The notes: generated by a model not told the origin, from the letters alone. A stretch of DNA of 64,000 bases from an uncultured Tenacibaculum sp. (GCA_947501615.1 CANMWK010000005.1:248001-312000); one strand, 5' to 3'. Positions 1 to 9,211 are shown, counted from the stretch's first letter. Numbers and translations: made by a program.

Positions 1-1
1 A

Positions 2-1432
2 AAAAGAGCTCCAGATGAAGCTGGAATTATTTATTGTTTAAGTAGAAAAGCAACAGAACAATTAGCTAGGAAATTACAAGGAGAGCAAATAGATGCGCAA
101 GCATATCATGCAGGATTAACATTTGAAGAACGATCAAAAACGCAAGAAGCTTTTGTAAAAGATGACGTACAAATTATCTGTGCAACTGTTGCTTTCGGAA
201 TGGGAATCGATAAGTCGAATGTACGTTGGGTGATTCATTATAATATGCCTAAAAATATAGAAGGCTATTATCAGGAAATAGGACGTTCAGGAAGAGATGG
301 ATTACCAGCTAAAGCATTGTTGTTTCACAGTTATGCTGATGTAATACAATTGCGACAGTTTATAGAAAATACAACAAATAAAGAAGTTCAAGAAGCAAAA
401 TTAGATCGGATGAAGCAATTTGCTGAAGCGACTGTTTGTAGAAGAAAAATTTTGTTGAGTTACTTTGGAGAATTGATTGAAGAAAACTGTGGAAATTGCG
501 ATGTGTGTAAAAATCCGCCTCAATTTTTCGACGGAACCGTAATTGCTCAAAAAGCCTTGTCAGCAATCTTCAGGTTGAAAGGAAAAGAAGCCATGGGAAC
601 AGTAATCGATGTTCTTAGAGGAGCACAAAATGCTACAGTACTAGATAAAAATTACAATACACTAAAAACCTATGGAGTAGGAAAAGATATTTCTTGGAGA
701 GATTGGCAATTTTATGTAGTTCAGTTAGTTAATCAAGGTTATTGTCAAATAGCCTTTCATTTAAATAATGCATTGCAGCTCACCGATTTTTCAAAAAAAG
801 TATTGTTTGAAGGAGAAAAAATTCAGTTAACAGCACCTCTAGAGCTTAAAAAAGATGATAAACGAACTGTAACTAAAATTACAAAGAGTACTAAAAAAGA
901 TAGTTTATTTGAGCGTTTAAGAGCATTACGCTATAAGATAGCTACCGAAGAAAACATTGCTGCTTATTTAGTATTTAATGATGCGACATTAAGAGAAATA
1001 GAAAAAGAACGTCCGTTGACGGATAACGAGTTTTTAGCAATAAGTGGAGTAGGACAGCGTAAACTTGAGGTTTATGGAGGAGAATTTATGGAAGAAATTA
1101 AAAATTTCCTTCAAGAGAAAAAAAGAGGTAAAAAGAATACAGCTTTAGAAACCTATAAATTATACAGTCAAGGGTTAACTATTGAAGAAATTGCTGAAGC
1201 TAGAGCGTTAAAAACACCAACAATTTTCTCTCATTTATCCAAATTATATCTAGAAGGAAAGGATATTAATTTAGATCAGTTTACTTCACCAGAAACAATA
1301 AAAGAAGTTGCAAATGCGAAGAAAGTATTAAAAAACGAAACAGCATTAAGACCATATTTCGAATTTTTGGGAGAAAAAGTACCGTATGAACAAATTCGAG
1401 TGGCATTAACTATTTTACAGAAGAAATCATGA
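2..1432 (+). CDS. recQ: ATP-dependent DNA helicase RecQ (C-terminal part)
   Basis: The 5' end lies outside the window; 476 codons are visible, open from base 2. Helicase motifs V and VI are present (FGMGIDK, then QEIGRSGRDG), followed by the RecQ zinc-binding cysteines (NCGNCDVCKNPP), a winged-helix RQC region, an HRDC domain near visible residues 300-370 (ISGVGQRKLEVYG) and a C-terminal helix-turn-helix extension (GLTIEEIAEARALKTPTIF). RecQ unwinds DNA 3'-5' in recombination and fork repair in the cytoplasm. This domain order is the usual one for Bacteroidota RecQ. The stop codon overlaps the start of the next gene (ATGA), so the two are probably co-transcribed. Confidence 0.95.
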   Translation, partial: KRAPDEAGIIYCLSRKATEQLARKLQGEQIDAQAYHAGLTFEERSKTQEAFVKDDVQIICATVAFGMGIDKSNVRWVIHYNMPKNIEGYYQEIGRSGRDGLPAKALLFHSYADVIQLRQFIENTTNKEVQEAKLDRMKQFAEATVCRRKILLSYFGELIEENCGNCDVCKNPPQFFDGTVIAQKALSAIFRLKGKEAMGTVIDVLRGAQNATVLDKNYNTLKTYGVGKDISWRDWQFYVVQLVNQGYCQIAFHLNNALQLTDFSKKVLFEGEKIQLTAPLELKKDDKRTVTKITKSTKKDSLFERLRALRYKIATEENIAAYLVFNDATLREIEKERPLTDNEFLAISGVGQRKLEVYGGEFMEEIKNFLQEKKRGKKNTALETYKLYSQGLTIEEIAEARALKTPTIFSHLSKLYLEGKDINLDQFTSPETIKEVANAKKVLKNETALRPYFEFLGEKVPYEQIRVALTILQKKS

Positions 1433-2022
1433 AAACATTATTTACAAAAAAGCATGTATCAAAAAAGATATGGATAATAATATTTTTTTTGGGAGTTAAT
1501 AGTTTAGCACAGTCTAATGTAGATTTTGGTATAAAAGCTGGAGTAAATTTCACAGGATTTCATACAAATGGTAATGCTTTAACATCGAACATAGGATTTC
1601 ACATTGGAGGTACAACGCAAATCAAATTGGAAGATTCTTTCCATTTTTTAGGAGAGTTACTTTATAACAGAAAGGGCGGGACGCAAAATACTACAATTGG
1701 ATCAATAAATACAACGCTAGATTACATAGATATACCAATTTTAATGCGATATTATTTTATTAAAAAATTAAGTTTAGATGCTGGGCCTCAGATTGGATTT
1801 TTATTACATAGTAACTCAGAATTAATAGTATCAGATACTAGTGAAGAAATAAAGTTAGATGCTACAAATGTTATAGATTTTGCGGTAAATGTAGGTTTTA
1901 CATTTGATTTTAATGAAAAATACTCTGCGCAATTAAGAGGTAGTTATGGAGTAACTACAATTTTTGAACAACAAGAGTATAAAAACTATGTAATTAGTTT
2001 ATCATTGCTTTATAAACTTTAA
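1429..2022 (+). CDS. Porin-family outer membrane beta-barrel protein
   Basis: 197 residues. An N-terminal signal peptide ends near SLAQS and is followed by alternating short beta strands typical of the PorT/OMP_b-brl_2 family (FGIKAGVNFTGF at the start, DAGPQIGFLL in the middle, an aromatic last strand ISLSLLYKL). It should sit in the outer membrane as a small barrel; no substrate can be inferred. Its ATG overlaps the recQ stop by 4 bases, which suggests translational coupling although the functions look unrelated. Confidence 0.85.
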   Translation: MKTLFTKKHVSKKIWIIIFFLGVNSLAQSNVDFGIKAGVNFTGFHTNGNALTSNIGFHIGGTTQIKLEDSFHFLGELLYNRKGGTQNTTIGSINTTLDYIDIPILMRYYFIKKLSLDAGPQIGFLLHSNSELIVSDTSEEIKLDATNVIDFAVNVGFTFDFNEKYSAQLRGSYGVTTIFEQQEYKNYVISLSLLYKL

Positions 2023-2678
2023 TCACAGGACGATAACCAAGGATTTGATTACTATATGCTTGTATCGAAAGTTGTAAAATTTTCAATTAGATACCTCATA
2101 TGCTTGCATCAAGGTAATTCATTCTTTTAGTATTTACATACTTGGGTCGGGGTAGTTAATAAAAATTGTACAGTAAATTTAGGTTTTCATTTTCAAAATA
2201 GTCTTTAATTTACCTTATGGGTTTAGCGTTGCATTTTTTCTAATTGTAAGTAACCATTTAAAGTTTTTTAATACACCCACGTAGACCATTTTGACTTTTC
2301 TTGAAATGCTACTCTACTTTTCCAAATTTGTAAACAAGCTTCTTGATAAAAACCTTCTTTAGAGTTTATGTATGCTCAACAAATTTTAATAATGATTCCT
2401 GCATAGGGTAGCATTGATGTTATATAAAATTGGTGCTTAAAAAATATATTTTATCTGATTAATAAACCCTGATTTAAAATATTACAGAAGAATTAGATAA
2501 AGCTTATTTCAATCAATTTTATATCTAAAATCTATTATTGCTAGACCTATAAAAAGGAAGTCAAGTTAAAGTCAAGTTTAGTTTTTGTCATGTGTATAAG
2601 GTTTGTAGTGGTAATTGTGTAGTTTGCAAAAAAACAACCAAAAAACAAAACATAACAAAATACACCCCTTTTAAAATT
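2023..2678. other. Intergenic region without an intact gene
   Basis: No intact reading frame. It contains the decayed sigma-factor fragment described separately, a short direct repeat (AAGTCAAGTT twice near 2559-2578), and near 2060 a stretch resembling the sequence after 18231 (CTTGT, then GAAAGTT, then a T-rich run). The promoter of the following gene should lie here, but I could not place a convincing TAnnTTTG box. Confidence 0.6.
2223..2414 (-). pseudogene. Decayed ECF-type sigma factor fragment (region 2)
   Basis: Reading the minus strand from the ATG at 2414 gives MLPYAGIIIKIC, stop, AYINSKEGFYQEACLQIW, then KSRVAFQEKSKWSTWVY, stop, KTLNGYL. This strongly resembles the core of ECF sigma-70 region 2, whose family pattern is roughly FxxFYQEVCLQIWKS followed by SKWSTWVYRIALN. 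One stop sits where the family has arginine (TGA from CGA) and one after WVY (TAA). Only about 65 codons remain and the C-terminal region 4 is absent. I infer an old inactivated anti-sense remnant between two plus-strand genes. Confidence 0.6.
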
Positions 2679-5600
2679 ATGAATAAAACAAAATCAACCT
2701 CATTTTTTCGTAAACTACTATTCGTTGTTTTGATGACAAATTTCGTTAGTTTAAATGCTCAAATCTCAAGTCCAACTTTTATAAATCAATTGTCTCCTGT
2801 AACTATAAATTATAATGTTTCAGGTTCGTTAGTAAAACGTGTAACGATTGATGTGAGTACAACATTTAATTTTGCGAATTTGAGTTTACTAGCTAATAAT
2901 GAAGTTCTATTAGATAATATTGATATCCCTTTTAAGGGTTCACATACATTAAACGCTTTGGTAAAGTTTCCTGCCAGTGGTCAAGTAACTTTAACTTTAG
3001 CTACTAGAGCAGGAGATGTTACAGTAAATAAACTGAGTTTTGAAAACGTAAATATTCAATATCCAAATTATAAGAATATTACTAAAGATGCAGGTATTAC
3101 TACCGGACCAGCTTTAAAATATGCAGGTCCAACTGTTGCAGATTTAAATAATGATGGACATTATGATATTGTTTTAAACAATCATAACGATCCAGTTAAT
3201 CCAAGTAAAGTAATATGGAATAATGGGAATGGCATTTTTGATAAATCTTTTAAAATAGCAAGATGGCGCTTACAAGACTTACATGGTTCATCAGCTGCAG
3301 ATTTTGATAATGATGGTGATTTGGACCTCATTGCTACACGAGGAGGAGGTAATGGGACAACTTCCAATCCACCAGATTTTTATATTAACGATAATGGAAC
3401 ATTAACTTTAAGTAATGAGCAAGTAGGTCTTACGGCAGGAGCTAGAGGTAGATCGGCAGTTTGGGGAGACTTTGATTCAGATAACGATTTAGATCTAATT
3501 TTATTAAATGCACAATGGCAAAATCCAAATGGAGGAAAACATGTGATTTATAGAAATAAAGGTAATGGTACTTTTGAAACCATTCGTATACCTAATTTCG
3601 AAAACGCGAATGGAGATCGCTTTGTGTTAACAGATATTGATGGTGATCATATAGATGATTTTATTCTTTTTTTTCCTATCTCTGTATGGAAAGGAAACGG
3701 TGATTTTACATTTACCAATGTTTCTGATCAATGGTTACCTTCAGGTGTAAAAGGGATGTCTGATATTTTAGCAGCAACTGATGTTGATATCGATAATGAT
3801 GGTGATTTAGATTTGTATTTATCTAGAGGAAAGTCATATACTCAAGTAGCTAACAAAGCAGTAGACTTTAATCCTAACACACAGATTTTACATGTAAGAG
3901 ATTTGGGAGACCAAGGAAGATCATTAATTGATTTTACAGCAGATGGATCGATAAACTTAAAAGGATTTGAAGCAGTATATAGAAGTACATACGATGGCAA
4001 TTTCCCTTTTTATTTAGGAAGTGCTAAAACTTCTTTTGAGCTGACACAACTAACAGGTGAAAGAGAAATAACTAGAGCACAAGCACAAGGATGGCCAAGT
4101 GTACGAGATCAAAACGGAATTTATATAGGTCATACTGGTAATGGAAATTGGAAGGTAGAAGTCGTAAGAAACGGAGTGTTATATTGGTCTATTGCTTGGA
4201 CTTTAGAACGTGTAAGATCTATTACACCAACTTTTGAAACTAATAATAAAAATCTTTTTGATGTACTATTGCGTAATGATGGAAATACTTTTGTGAATGT
4301 TTCTAATGATTGGAATTTGCCAAAAGGTGGTAATCATTGGGGAGTAACTACAGGTGATTTTAATAACGATGGTTTTGCAGATCTTTTTCTTAATCGTTAT
4401 CCATTCTTAAACGAAAGAGTAACAGATTATATGTTACTGAATACTGGAAATGGGAAATTTGAAATTACCACAAGCCATGGAGCACAAGCAAAAGGAGAAA
4501 GTAGTCATGGAGATTTAGGGCAAGCTTTCGATTATGATTTAGATGGTGGTGTAGATATTTTAGATGGAAGTGATGAAAGAGGTACTTGGCATTTATACGG
4601 AAATCAAAGAACAGATTCGAATAATTTTAGCATTATACATGTAGGCTATTCTCCCAATAGTAATATCGATCCGATTTCTGCTGAAGTAACCATTAAAACA
4701 GCTAATAAAACACTATTTAAAAGAGTAGGTTCTGCAGGATCTGCACATTCTCAAAGTTTATTGAATATAGTACATTTTGGTTTAGGAAATGAGAATCAAG
4801 TTCAAGAAGCGACAGTACGATGGAGAAACGGAGAAACAAAAACATTTACAAATGAATCAGCAAATAAGATTTTAAAAACAGATGATAGTACTATTACCCC
4901 TGTAGATGAAACAGTTTCTTGTGCTGCTATTCCTAGCGTTATTCCTATAAAAAACACTATAATTATTCCCGTAAATTATACTGCAAATCAAAGTAGAGAT
5001 ATTGTAGTATTAGCTTATGATAAAGGAGATTGGGTTGGTACAGGTAAGGCTGTAGTAACTTCGGGATCTGGAGTAGCAAATGTTACTTTAAATTTGACCA
5101 AAACACCAACACAAAGCTCAGAATATGAATTTAGAACATCGATAAGACCTCTAGGGGCAACATGGCAAAATAGTATAAAGTTATGTACAAAGTCTGGAGT
5201 TATTGTAGCAAATGGGACTGAAATTGTAGACTGTTCTGTTTTACCAACTACAATAGCAGCAACAACTTCAATTACAGTGCCCATTTATTATGCAGCAGAC
5301 CAACGCAGAGATGTTATTGTAGCTTTATGGGATACTCAATGGCGAGGTGTAGGTACTACTACTGTTGAACCAGGATCAGGAATTGCAAATGTTACTATCA
5401 ATTTACAAAGTTTACCAACTGTAGGAACAACATATTCATTAAGAGGAGCCATAAGACCCGTAGGAACATCTTGGCAACAAAATATAAATACATGTATTCA
5501 AAATAATGTGAATGCAGTTACTTCTTTAGGAAATAGAATAGGTCAAGAAAAGAAAAGTGAAGTACATATATCAGAAGTAATACAGGTGTATCCAAATCCT

Positions 5601-5807
5601 TTCTCTAGAAAGTTTGAAATAAAAGGACTCGAAAATGGAATATATACAGTTACTGTAAATGATCTATCAGGTAAACAACTATTAAAAAAGAAGGTAACAC
5701 AAAAAAAGAATAAAATTAAGATGAAGGGAATGAGTGCAGGTATGTACGTTATTGAAGTTGTAACACCTAACGGCAAAAAGAAAAAAATAAATGTCGTAAA
5801 AAAATAA
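2679..5807 (+). CDS. Secreted FG-GAP/ASPIC-UnbV repeat protein with type IX secretion domain
   Basis: 1042 residues from the ATG at 2679. A GTG at 2592 would add 29 residues ahead of the signal peptide, so I prefer 2679. The signal peptide ends at SLNAQ. At least seven FG-GAP calcium-loop motifs follow (DLNNDGHYD, DFDNDGDLD, DFDSDNDLD, DIDNDGDLD, DFNNDGFAD, DYDLDGGVD), then an ASPIC/UnbV region (RWRNGETKTF near residue 715). Two tandem about 110-residue immunoglobulin-like modules begin at SCAAIPSV and DCSVLPTT. The last 75 residues (VYPNPF ... GMYVIEV) are a type A type-IX-secretion sorting domain. It should be exported and anchored or released at the cell surface. It appears to be a single-gene unit with a hairpin terminator about 205 bases downstream. 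Confidence 0.9.
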   Translation: MNKTKSTSFFRKLLFVVLMTNFVSLNAQISSPTFINQLSPVTINYNVSGSLVKRVTIDVSTTFNFANLSLLANNEVLLDNIDIPFKGSHTLNALVKFPASGQVTLTLATRAGDVTVNKLSFENVNIQYPNYKNITKDAGITTGPALKYAGPTVADLNNDGHYDIVLNNHNDPVNPSKVIWNNGNGIFDKSFKIARWRLQDLHGSSAADFDNDGDLDLIATRGGGNGTTSNPPDFYINDNGTLTLSNEQVGLTAGARGRSAVWGDFDSDNDLDLILLNAQWQNPNGGKHVIYRNKGNGTFETIRIPNFENANGDRFVLTDIDGDHIDDFILFFPISVWKGNGDFTFTNVSDQWLPSGVKGMSDILAATDVDIDNDGDLDLYLSRGKSYTQVANKAVDFNPNTQILHVRDLGDQGRSLIDFTADGSINLKGFEAVYRSTYDGNFPFYLGSAKTSFELTQLTGEREITRAQAQGWPSVRDQNGIYIGHTGNGNWKVEVVRNGVLYWSIAWTLERVRSITPTFETNNKNLFDVLLRNDGNTFVNVSNDWNLPKGGNHWGVTTGDFNNDGFADLFLNRYPFLNERVTDYMLLNTGNGKFEITTSHGAQAKGESSHGDLGQAFDYDLDGGVDILDGSDERGTWHLYGNQRTDSNNFSIIHVGYSPNSNIDPISAEVTIKTANKTLFKRVGSAGSAHSQSLLNIVHFGLGNENQVQEATVRWRNGETKTFTNESANKILKTDDSTITPVDETVSCAAIPSVIPIKNTIIIPVNYTANQSRDIVVLAYDKGDWVGTGKAVVTSGSGVANVTLNLTKTPTQSSEYEFRTSIRPLGATWQNSIKLCTKSGVIVANGTEIVDCSVLPTTIAATTSITVPIYYAADQRRDVIVALWDTQWRGVGTTTVEPGSGIANVTINLQSLPTVGTTYSLRGAIRPVGTSWQQNINTCIQNNVNAVTSLGNRIGQEKKSEVHISEVIQVYPNPFSRKFEIKGLENGIYTVTVNDLSGKQLLKKKVTQKKNKIKMKGMSAGMYVIEVVTPNGKKKKINVVKK

Positions 5808-6013
5808 TATCAATAAAAGGTATAATGAATGTCCGTTTTAAGTCATAAATAAAGTTTAGGCGTCATCCGAATTTACTTGTGCTGAATTTATTTTAGTATT
5901 TCGGAATCTCATAACGCTGTTAAGCAACTATTTGTGATAACCTGAAGTAAATTCAGGTTGATATTTTCTTTTTTATTAGATGTTGCGGATAATCAAAAGA
6001 TATATAATAGACT

Positions 6014-6053
6014 AAAAAAAGTCGTAATGTCAAATACACATTGCGACTTTTTT
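6014..6053. terminator. Bidirectional rho-independent terminator
   Basis: An A-run, AAGTCGTAATGT, a 7-base loop, ACATTGCGACTT and a T-run form a 12-bp stem with one mismatch. The A and T flanks allow termination in both directions. It lies downstream of the FG-GAP gene. Confidence 0.8.
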
Positions 6054-6139
6054 GTTGAAAACTAGCTTAATACATGACAAAAATACTTTTTAATTCGAAT
6101 AACTGAAAATCAGTGGTTTTATTTGAATTGGAATTCATT

Positions 6140-6310
6140 GTGTCACCTTTACAACCTCGAGCATTATTGAATTTAAAAAGCTTTTAAATGAAAATAGCTT
6201 ACGAAGTAAGTCGAGAGGTTTTTAGTTAAATTGTTAACAATAATAAGGTCTCGACTGCGCTCGACCTGACGGCGGAAAAAATATTTTAAAGATTTTTGTC
6301 ATGTACTAAG
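6140..6310. repeat. Dispersed GTCGAG-rich intergenic repeat, copy 1
   Basis: Contains CACCTTTACAACCTCGAG, then AAGTCGAGAGGTTTTTAG, then GTCTCGACTGCGCTCGAC. The reverse complement of this stretch recurs at 24260-24376. Its inner half GTCTCGACTGCGCTCGACC is an imperfect palindrome. Such elements are common between genes in Flavobacteriaceae; the mobilising function is unknown. The 5808-6478 gap otherwise holds only the terminator at 6014. Confidence 0.7.
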
Positions 6311-6478
6311 GAAAACTAGTTAAAGTTGTAGTATTTATAAAACTATGGAATAATACGAAGTTTTTTATCCAAAAAAGCAGCAGATATAAATTAGGGGTGC
6401 ATGGATATATATTTGCACAATTCAAAATAAAAAGATTTTAGTTGTTTTATAAAAATTTATAGTAGTAGTTCTAAGAGC

Positions 6479-6889
6479 ATGAATAAAACATTAAAAATAG
6501 GGGTGATAATAAATAGAGTTTTAATGTTGCTGACACTATATTCTTTAGGTCGGATGATATTTGAGGATATATTATATAGAGGTATGCAAAGAGGATCATA
6601 CGCAGGTATAGATTTTCTAATTATAGTAATGACATTAGGAGTTTATCAAGTCATTTTAGCTATAGTTTTAGTACTACAGAAAAATGAATTAAAACCGGAT
6701 AAAGCTCTTTTAGTACTCTATCTTGTAGGAGTAATCGTTTATTTTAGTCTTTTCTTAGGTGAAAAACCTTTAGTCTCCAACGAATTAGTTTTAGCAATAA
6801 TAGCATCAATTTTTGCCCTTTTTATAACTTTTTTTGTAGAAAAAAATTATGTTAATCAAAAGAAAAGAATCAATAAACTAAGTGAGTAG
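6479..6889 (+). CDS. Small four-helix membrane protein (paralogue 1)
   Basis: 136 residues with four predicted membrane helices and a lysine-rich C-terminus. The opening (MNKT, then NRVLMLLTLYSLG) matches the protein at 11328 (MNKT, NRIIMLLTFSSLS). The proteins at 7571 and 8021 share the same layout, so the cluster holds four relatives. No known domain was recognised. It is probably in the inner membrane. A long 5' leader and the absence of the TTTCAA repeat seen before 7057, 8021 and 8390 suggest its own promoter. Confidence 0.75.
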   Translation: MNKTLKIGVIINRVLMLLTLYSLGRMIFEDILYRGMQRGSYAGIDFLIIVMTLGVYQVILAIVLVLQKNELKPDKALLVLYLVGVIVYFSLFLGEKPLVSNELVLAIIASIFALFITFFVEKNYVNQKKRINKLSE

Positions 6890-7010
6890 CCATAAATGTA
6901 AAAGAATAATAGATGATCACTGCTTTAGTAGAATTTTAAAGTTAAGTAAGGATTTATTAAAGGAATAAAGACCAATTCAAAAGGGGTTTCTAAAATCCAA
7001 TATATTTTAT

Positions 7011-7028
7011 TTTCAATAATTTTTGAAA
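7011..7028. promoter_or_regulatory. Putative GbsR operator, copy 1, at the gbsR promoter
   Basis: Perfect inverted repeat TTTCAA-N6-TTGAAA. A TTG at 7023-7025 and TATATTTG at 7045-7052, spaced 19 bases, match the Bacteroidota promoter TTG-N17-23-TAnnTTTG. A repressor on the repeat would therefore cover the -33 box. The same 18-bp sequence occurs at 8370 and, with one mismatch, at 8001. Assignment to the adjacent regulator is inference. Confidence 0.7.
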
Positions 7029-7056
7029 GTTTAGAAAATTTTTATATATTTGTCCT

Positions 7057-7563
7057 ATGAATTTAGAAGACGCAAAAATAAAGTACATACAAACTTGGGG
7101 TAGTTTAGCAACAAGTTGGGGTATAAATAAAACTATGGCTCAAGTACATGCGTTGTTATTAGCTACTAACAAAGCTTTATCTGCAGATGAAATAATGGAA
7201 GCGTTAAAAATTTCTCGTGGTAATGTGAACATGAATGTTCGTGCATTAATCGATTGGGGAATTGTAAGAAAAGAGTTTGTAGCAGGTGAACGTAAAGAGT
7301 TTTTTGTAGCTGATAAAGATATTTGGGAGCTATTTAAACAAGTAACTAAAGAACGTAAAAAAAGAGAAATTGAACCTGTACTAAAAGTATTAGAAGAATT
7401 ACAGAACGATGTTAGTGAAGATTCTGAAGACGCTGAGGTTTTTCGTAAGTTAATGAAAGACATTTTATCTGTAACAGGAATGTTTAATGGTTTATTAGAA
7501 AAAGCTATTAAAGCAGACGAACATTGGTTGTTATCTAATTTCACTAAATTGATTAAAAGGTGA
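7057..7563 (+). CDS. GbsR/MarR-family transcriptional regulator
   Basis: 168 residues. The N-terminal winged helix is recognisable by TWGSLATSWGINKTMAQVHALL and ALKISRGNVNMNVRALIDWGIVRK, both hallmarks of the GbsR (COG1510) branch. The C-terminal half is helical (dimerisation). It should bind DNA as a dimer, and the inverted repeat over its own promoter suggests autoregulation and control of the cluster to about 11.7 kb. The TATATTTG box ends only four bases before the ATG, so the mRNA may be leaderless or nearly so; the start is supported by family alignment from memory (MxLEEAKxKFIQxWG). Confidence 0.9.
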   Translation: MNLEDAKIKYIQTWGSLATSWGINKTMAQVHALLLATNKALSADEIMEALKISRGNVNMNVRALIDWGIVRKEFVAGERKEFFVADKDIWELFKQVTKERKKREIEPVLKVLEELQNDVSEDSEDAEVFRKLMKDILSVTGMFNGLLEKAIKADEHWLLSNFTKLIKR

Positions 7564-7570
7564 AAAAACT

Positions 7571-7945
7571 ATGAAAAATTCAATTATTACACTCATAGTT
7601 GTAAATAGGTTCTTAATTCTAGGAATAATACTGTTATTTATTTTTAATGATACAGCATCCTATATGCAGTTCTTTACAATGTTTGTTATGTTAATTTTAG
7701 GTGTTTTTCATGTTATTACTGTTTTAATTTTATTCCGTTTTTGGAATGATTTAAATTTGAGGATCAAAATAGGTTTAAGTAGTTATTCTATTATCCTATT
7801 GCTCTATTTTTTTAATAGAAATACTAGTTTTGCTCATAATATGAATTCTTTAATTTTTCCAATTGTATTAAGTTTATTATATACACTAACTATGGAATTA
7901 TTATATAGGCAGACTACTAACAAATTAAATAAAAGAACTAAATAA
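7571..7945 (+). CDS. Small four-helix membrane protein (paralogue 2)
   Basis: 124 residues with four hydrophobic helices (near 8-24, 34-54, 67-85 and 93-112) and a basic tail ending NKLNKRTK. It starts 7 bases after gbsR, so it is almost certainly in the same transcript. It follows the layout of the proteins at 6479, 8021 and 11328 (NRFLIL at the first helix, ILGVFHVITVLILF in the second). No known function. Confidence 0.75.
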   Translation: MKNSIITLIVVNRFLILGIILLFIFNDTASYMQFFTMFVMLILGVFHVITVLILFRFWNDLNLRIKIGLSSYSIILLLYFFNRNTSFAHNMNSLIFPIVLSLLYTLTMELLYRQTTNKLNKRTK

Positions 7946-8000
7946 TTGATTATTTTTTTATCAATTTCTATAAAATATTAAGTTATTTTTTGAAACAAAC

Positions 8001-8018
8001 TTTCAATAATTTCTGAAA
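8001..8018. promoter_or_regulatory. Putative GbsR operator, copy 2
   Basis: TTTCAATAATTTCTGAAA differs by one base from the perfect repeat at 7011. It ends 2 bases before the ATG at 8021, where a ribosome binding site would be expected, so binding would block elongation or initiation rather than the -33 box. Confidence 0.6.
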
Positions 8019-8020
8019 CT

Positions 8021-8368
8021 ATGAAATATATAAATAGAATATTAATAATGATTTTTTCACTGCTGCTATTATCTGGTTTTGTTTATCCTCAAAGTTTATT
8101 TTTTGCGGCATTATTGGCTATTCCATTAGGAGGAATTCAATTTTTGTATTGTATTTCTCTGGGATTTGGATGGGAAACATTAAACAGTAAAGCAAAAGTT
8201 TTTATTGGAGGTTATTTATTAACAGTAATAACTTATTTTATTGTTTGGTTTCAAATCTTTAAGTTCAATTTCAGCAATCTAACAGCATCTTTATTCTTTA
8301 TAGGTTTACCTATAGTTTTAGCTTTGGCCGTAACCGTATTTTTAGAGCAAAAAAAATTTGATCAATAA
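8021..8368 (+). CDS. Small four-helix membrane protein (paralogue 3)
   Basis: 115 residues with four hydrophobic helices. The motif LLAIPLGGIQFLYCISLG matches MLAIPLGIFQFFGAVNLC in the protein at 11328, and NRILIMIFSLLLLSG matches the first helix of the other relatives. It is flanked on both sides by copies of the TTTCAA/TTGAAA repeat, so it can be regulated separately from the gbsR transcript. Function unknown. Confidence 0.75.
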   Translation: MKYINRILIMIFSLLLLSGFVYPQSLFFAALLAIPLGGIQFLYCISLGFGWETLNSKAKVFIGGYLLTVITYFIVWFQIFKFNFSNLTASLFFIGLPIVLALAVTVFLEQKKFDQ

Positions 8369-8369
8369 C

Positions 8370-8387
8370 TTTCAATAATTTTTGAAA
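8370..8387. promoter_or_regulatory. Putative GbsR operator, copy 3
   Basis: TTTCAATAATTTTTGAAA is identical to copy 1 at 7011. It starts directly after the stop codon of the preceding gene and ends 2 bases before the ATG at 8390. Confidence 0.65.
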
Positions 8388-8389
8388 AT

Positions 8390-9211
8390 ATGAAAACTTT
8401 AAATCAACATACATTATTATACGATACCGATTGTCCGTTATGTAACTTTTATACTAGTGCTTTTGTTAAAGCTAAAATGTTAGATACAGAGGGAAGAAAA
8501 TCTTTCGGGAAAATTACAGCAAAAGAGAGCACATTTATAGATATAAAAAGGGCTGTAAACGAAATTGCTTTAGTTGATAGAGAAAATAAACAAGTGACTT
8601 ATGGTATCGATAGTTTATTAAAAGTAATAGGAAATTCATTTCCAATTGTAGAAAAAATTGGAAACTTCCAACCCATTAAATATGGATTATCAAAGTTATA
8701 TTCTTTAATTTCTTACAATAGAAAAGTAATTATTCCTTCAGCAAAAAAACAATCTGAAGAATTAGAATGCATTCCAGATTTTAATGTGAAATACAGATTG
8801 TTATTTATTATTTTAGGGACTTTAATAACTTCAATAACATTATTTCAGTTTTCAGATGTAATTCACGCATTACCAAAAGCAAGTTTTACAAGAGAAATTT
8901 GGTTAGCATTAGGTTTAATAGTTTCTCAAATTGTTTTTGTAATCAATAAAGATTTTAAAACTATTTTGAATTATGTCGGAAACATCATTACCGTTTCTTT
9001 AATCGGTTGTATTGGTTTATTTCAATTAATCCTATTAAACAGTATTATCAGTTTTCCGCAATGGTTAATCTTATTTGCTTTTACAGGAGTCGTTGGTTTC
9101 ATGTTTTTTGAGCATAAAAGAAGAATCAAATTATTAGAGTTACCGAGTTATTTAAGTTGGACTTGGATAGGATACAGGGCGATCATTTTATTTTTCATCT
9201 TAAACGGATAA
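8390..9211 (+). CDS. DCC-family thiol-disulfide oxidoreductase (DUF393) fused to a membrane domain
   Basis: 273 residues. The start LLYDTDCPLCNFYTSAFVK carries the DxxCxxC motif of the DUF393/DCC family (thioredoxin-like fold). Residues 1-110 form this domain. From about residue 133 on there are five or six membrane helices not usual in stand-alone DCC proteins. The likely role is thiol redox chemistry at the membrane, on an unknown substrate. It heads a tight run of genes to 11314 (gaps 2-8 bases) and is preceded by the third operator copy. Confidence 0.85.
   Translation: MKTLNQHTLLYDTDCPLCNFYTSAFVKAKMLDTEGRKSFGKITAKESTFIDIKRAVNEIALVDRENKQVTYGIDSLLKVIGNSFPIVEKIGNFQPIKYGLSKLYSLISYNRKVIIPSAKKQSEELECIPDFNVKYRLLFIILGTLITSITLFQFSDVIHALPKASFTREIWLALGLIVSQIVFVINKDFKTILNYVGNIITVSLIGCIGLFQLILLNSIISFPQWLILFAFTGVVGFMFFEHKRRIKLLELPSYLSWTWIGYRAIILFFILNG

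Noticed and set aside
7140..7544. 134-codon minus-strand frame
   Set aside because: Antisense shadow of the gbsR-family gene.
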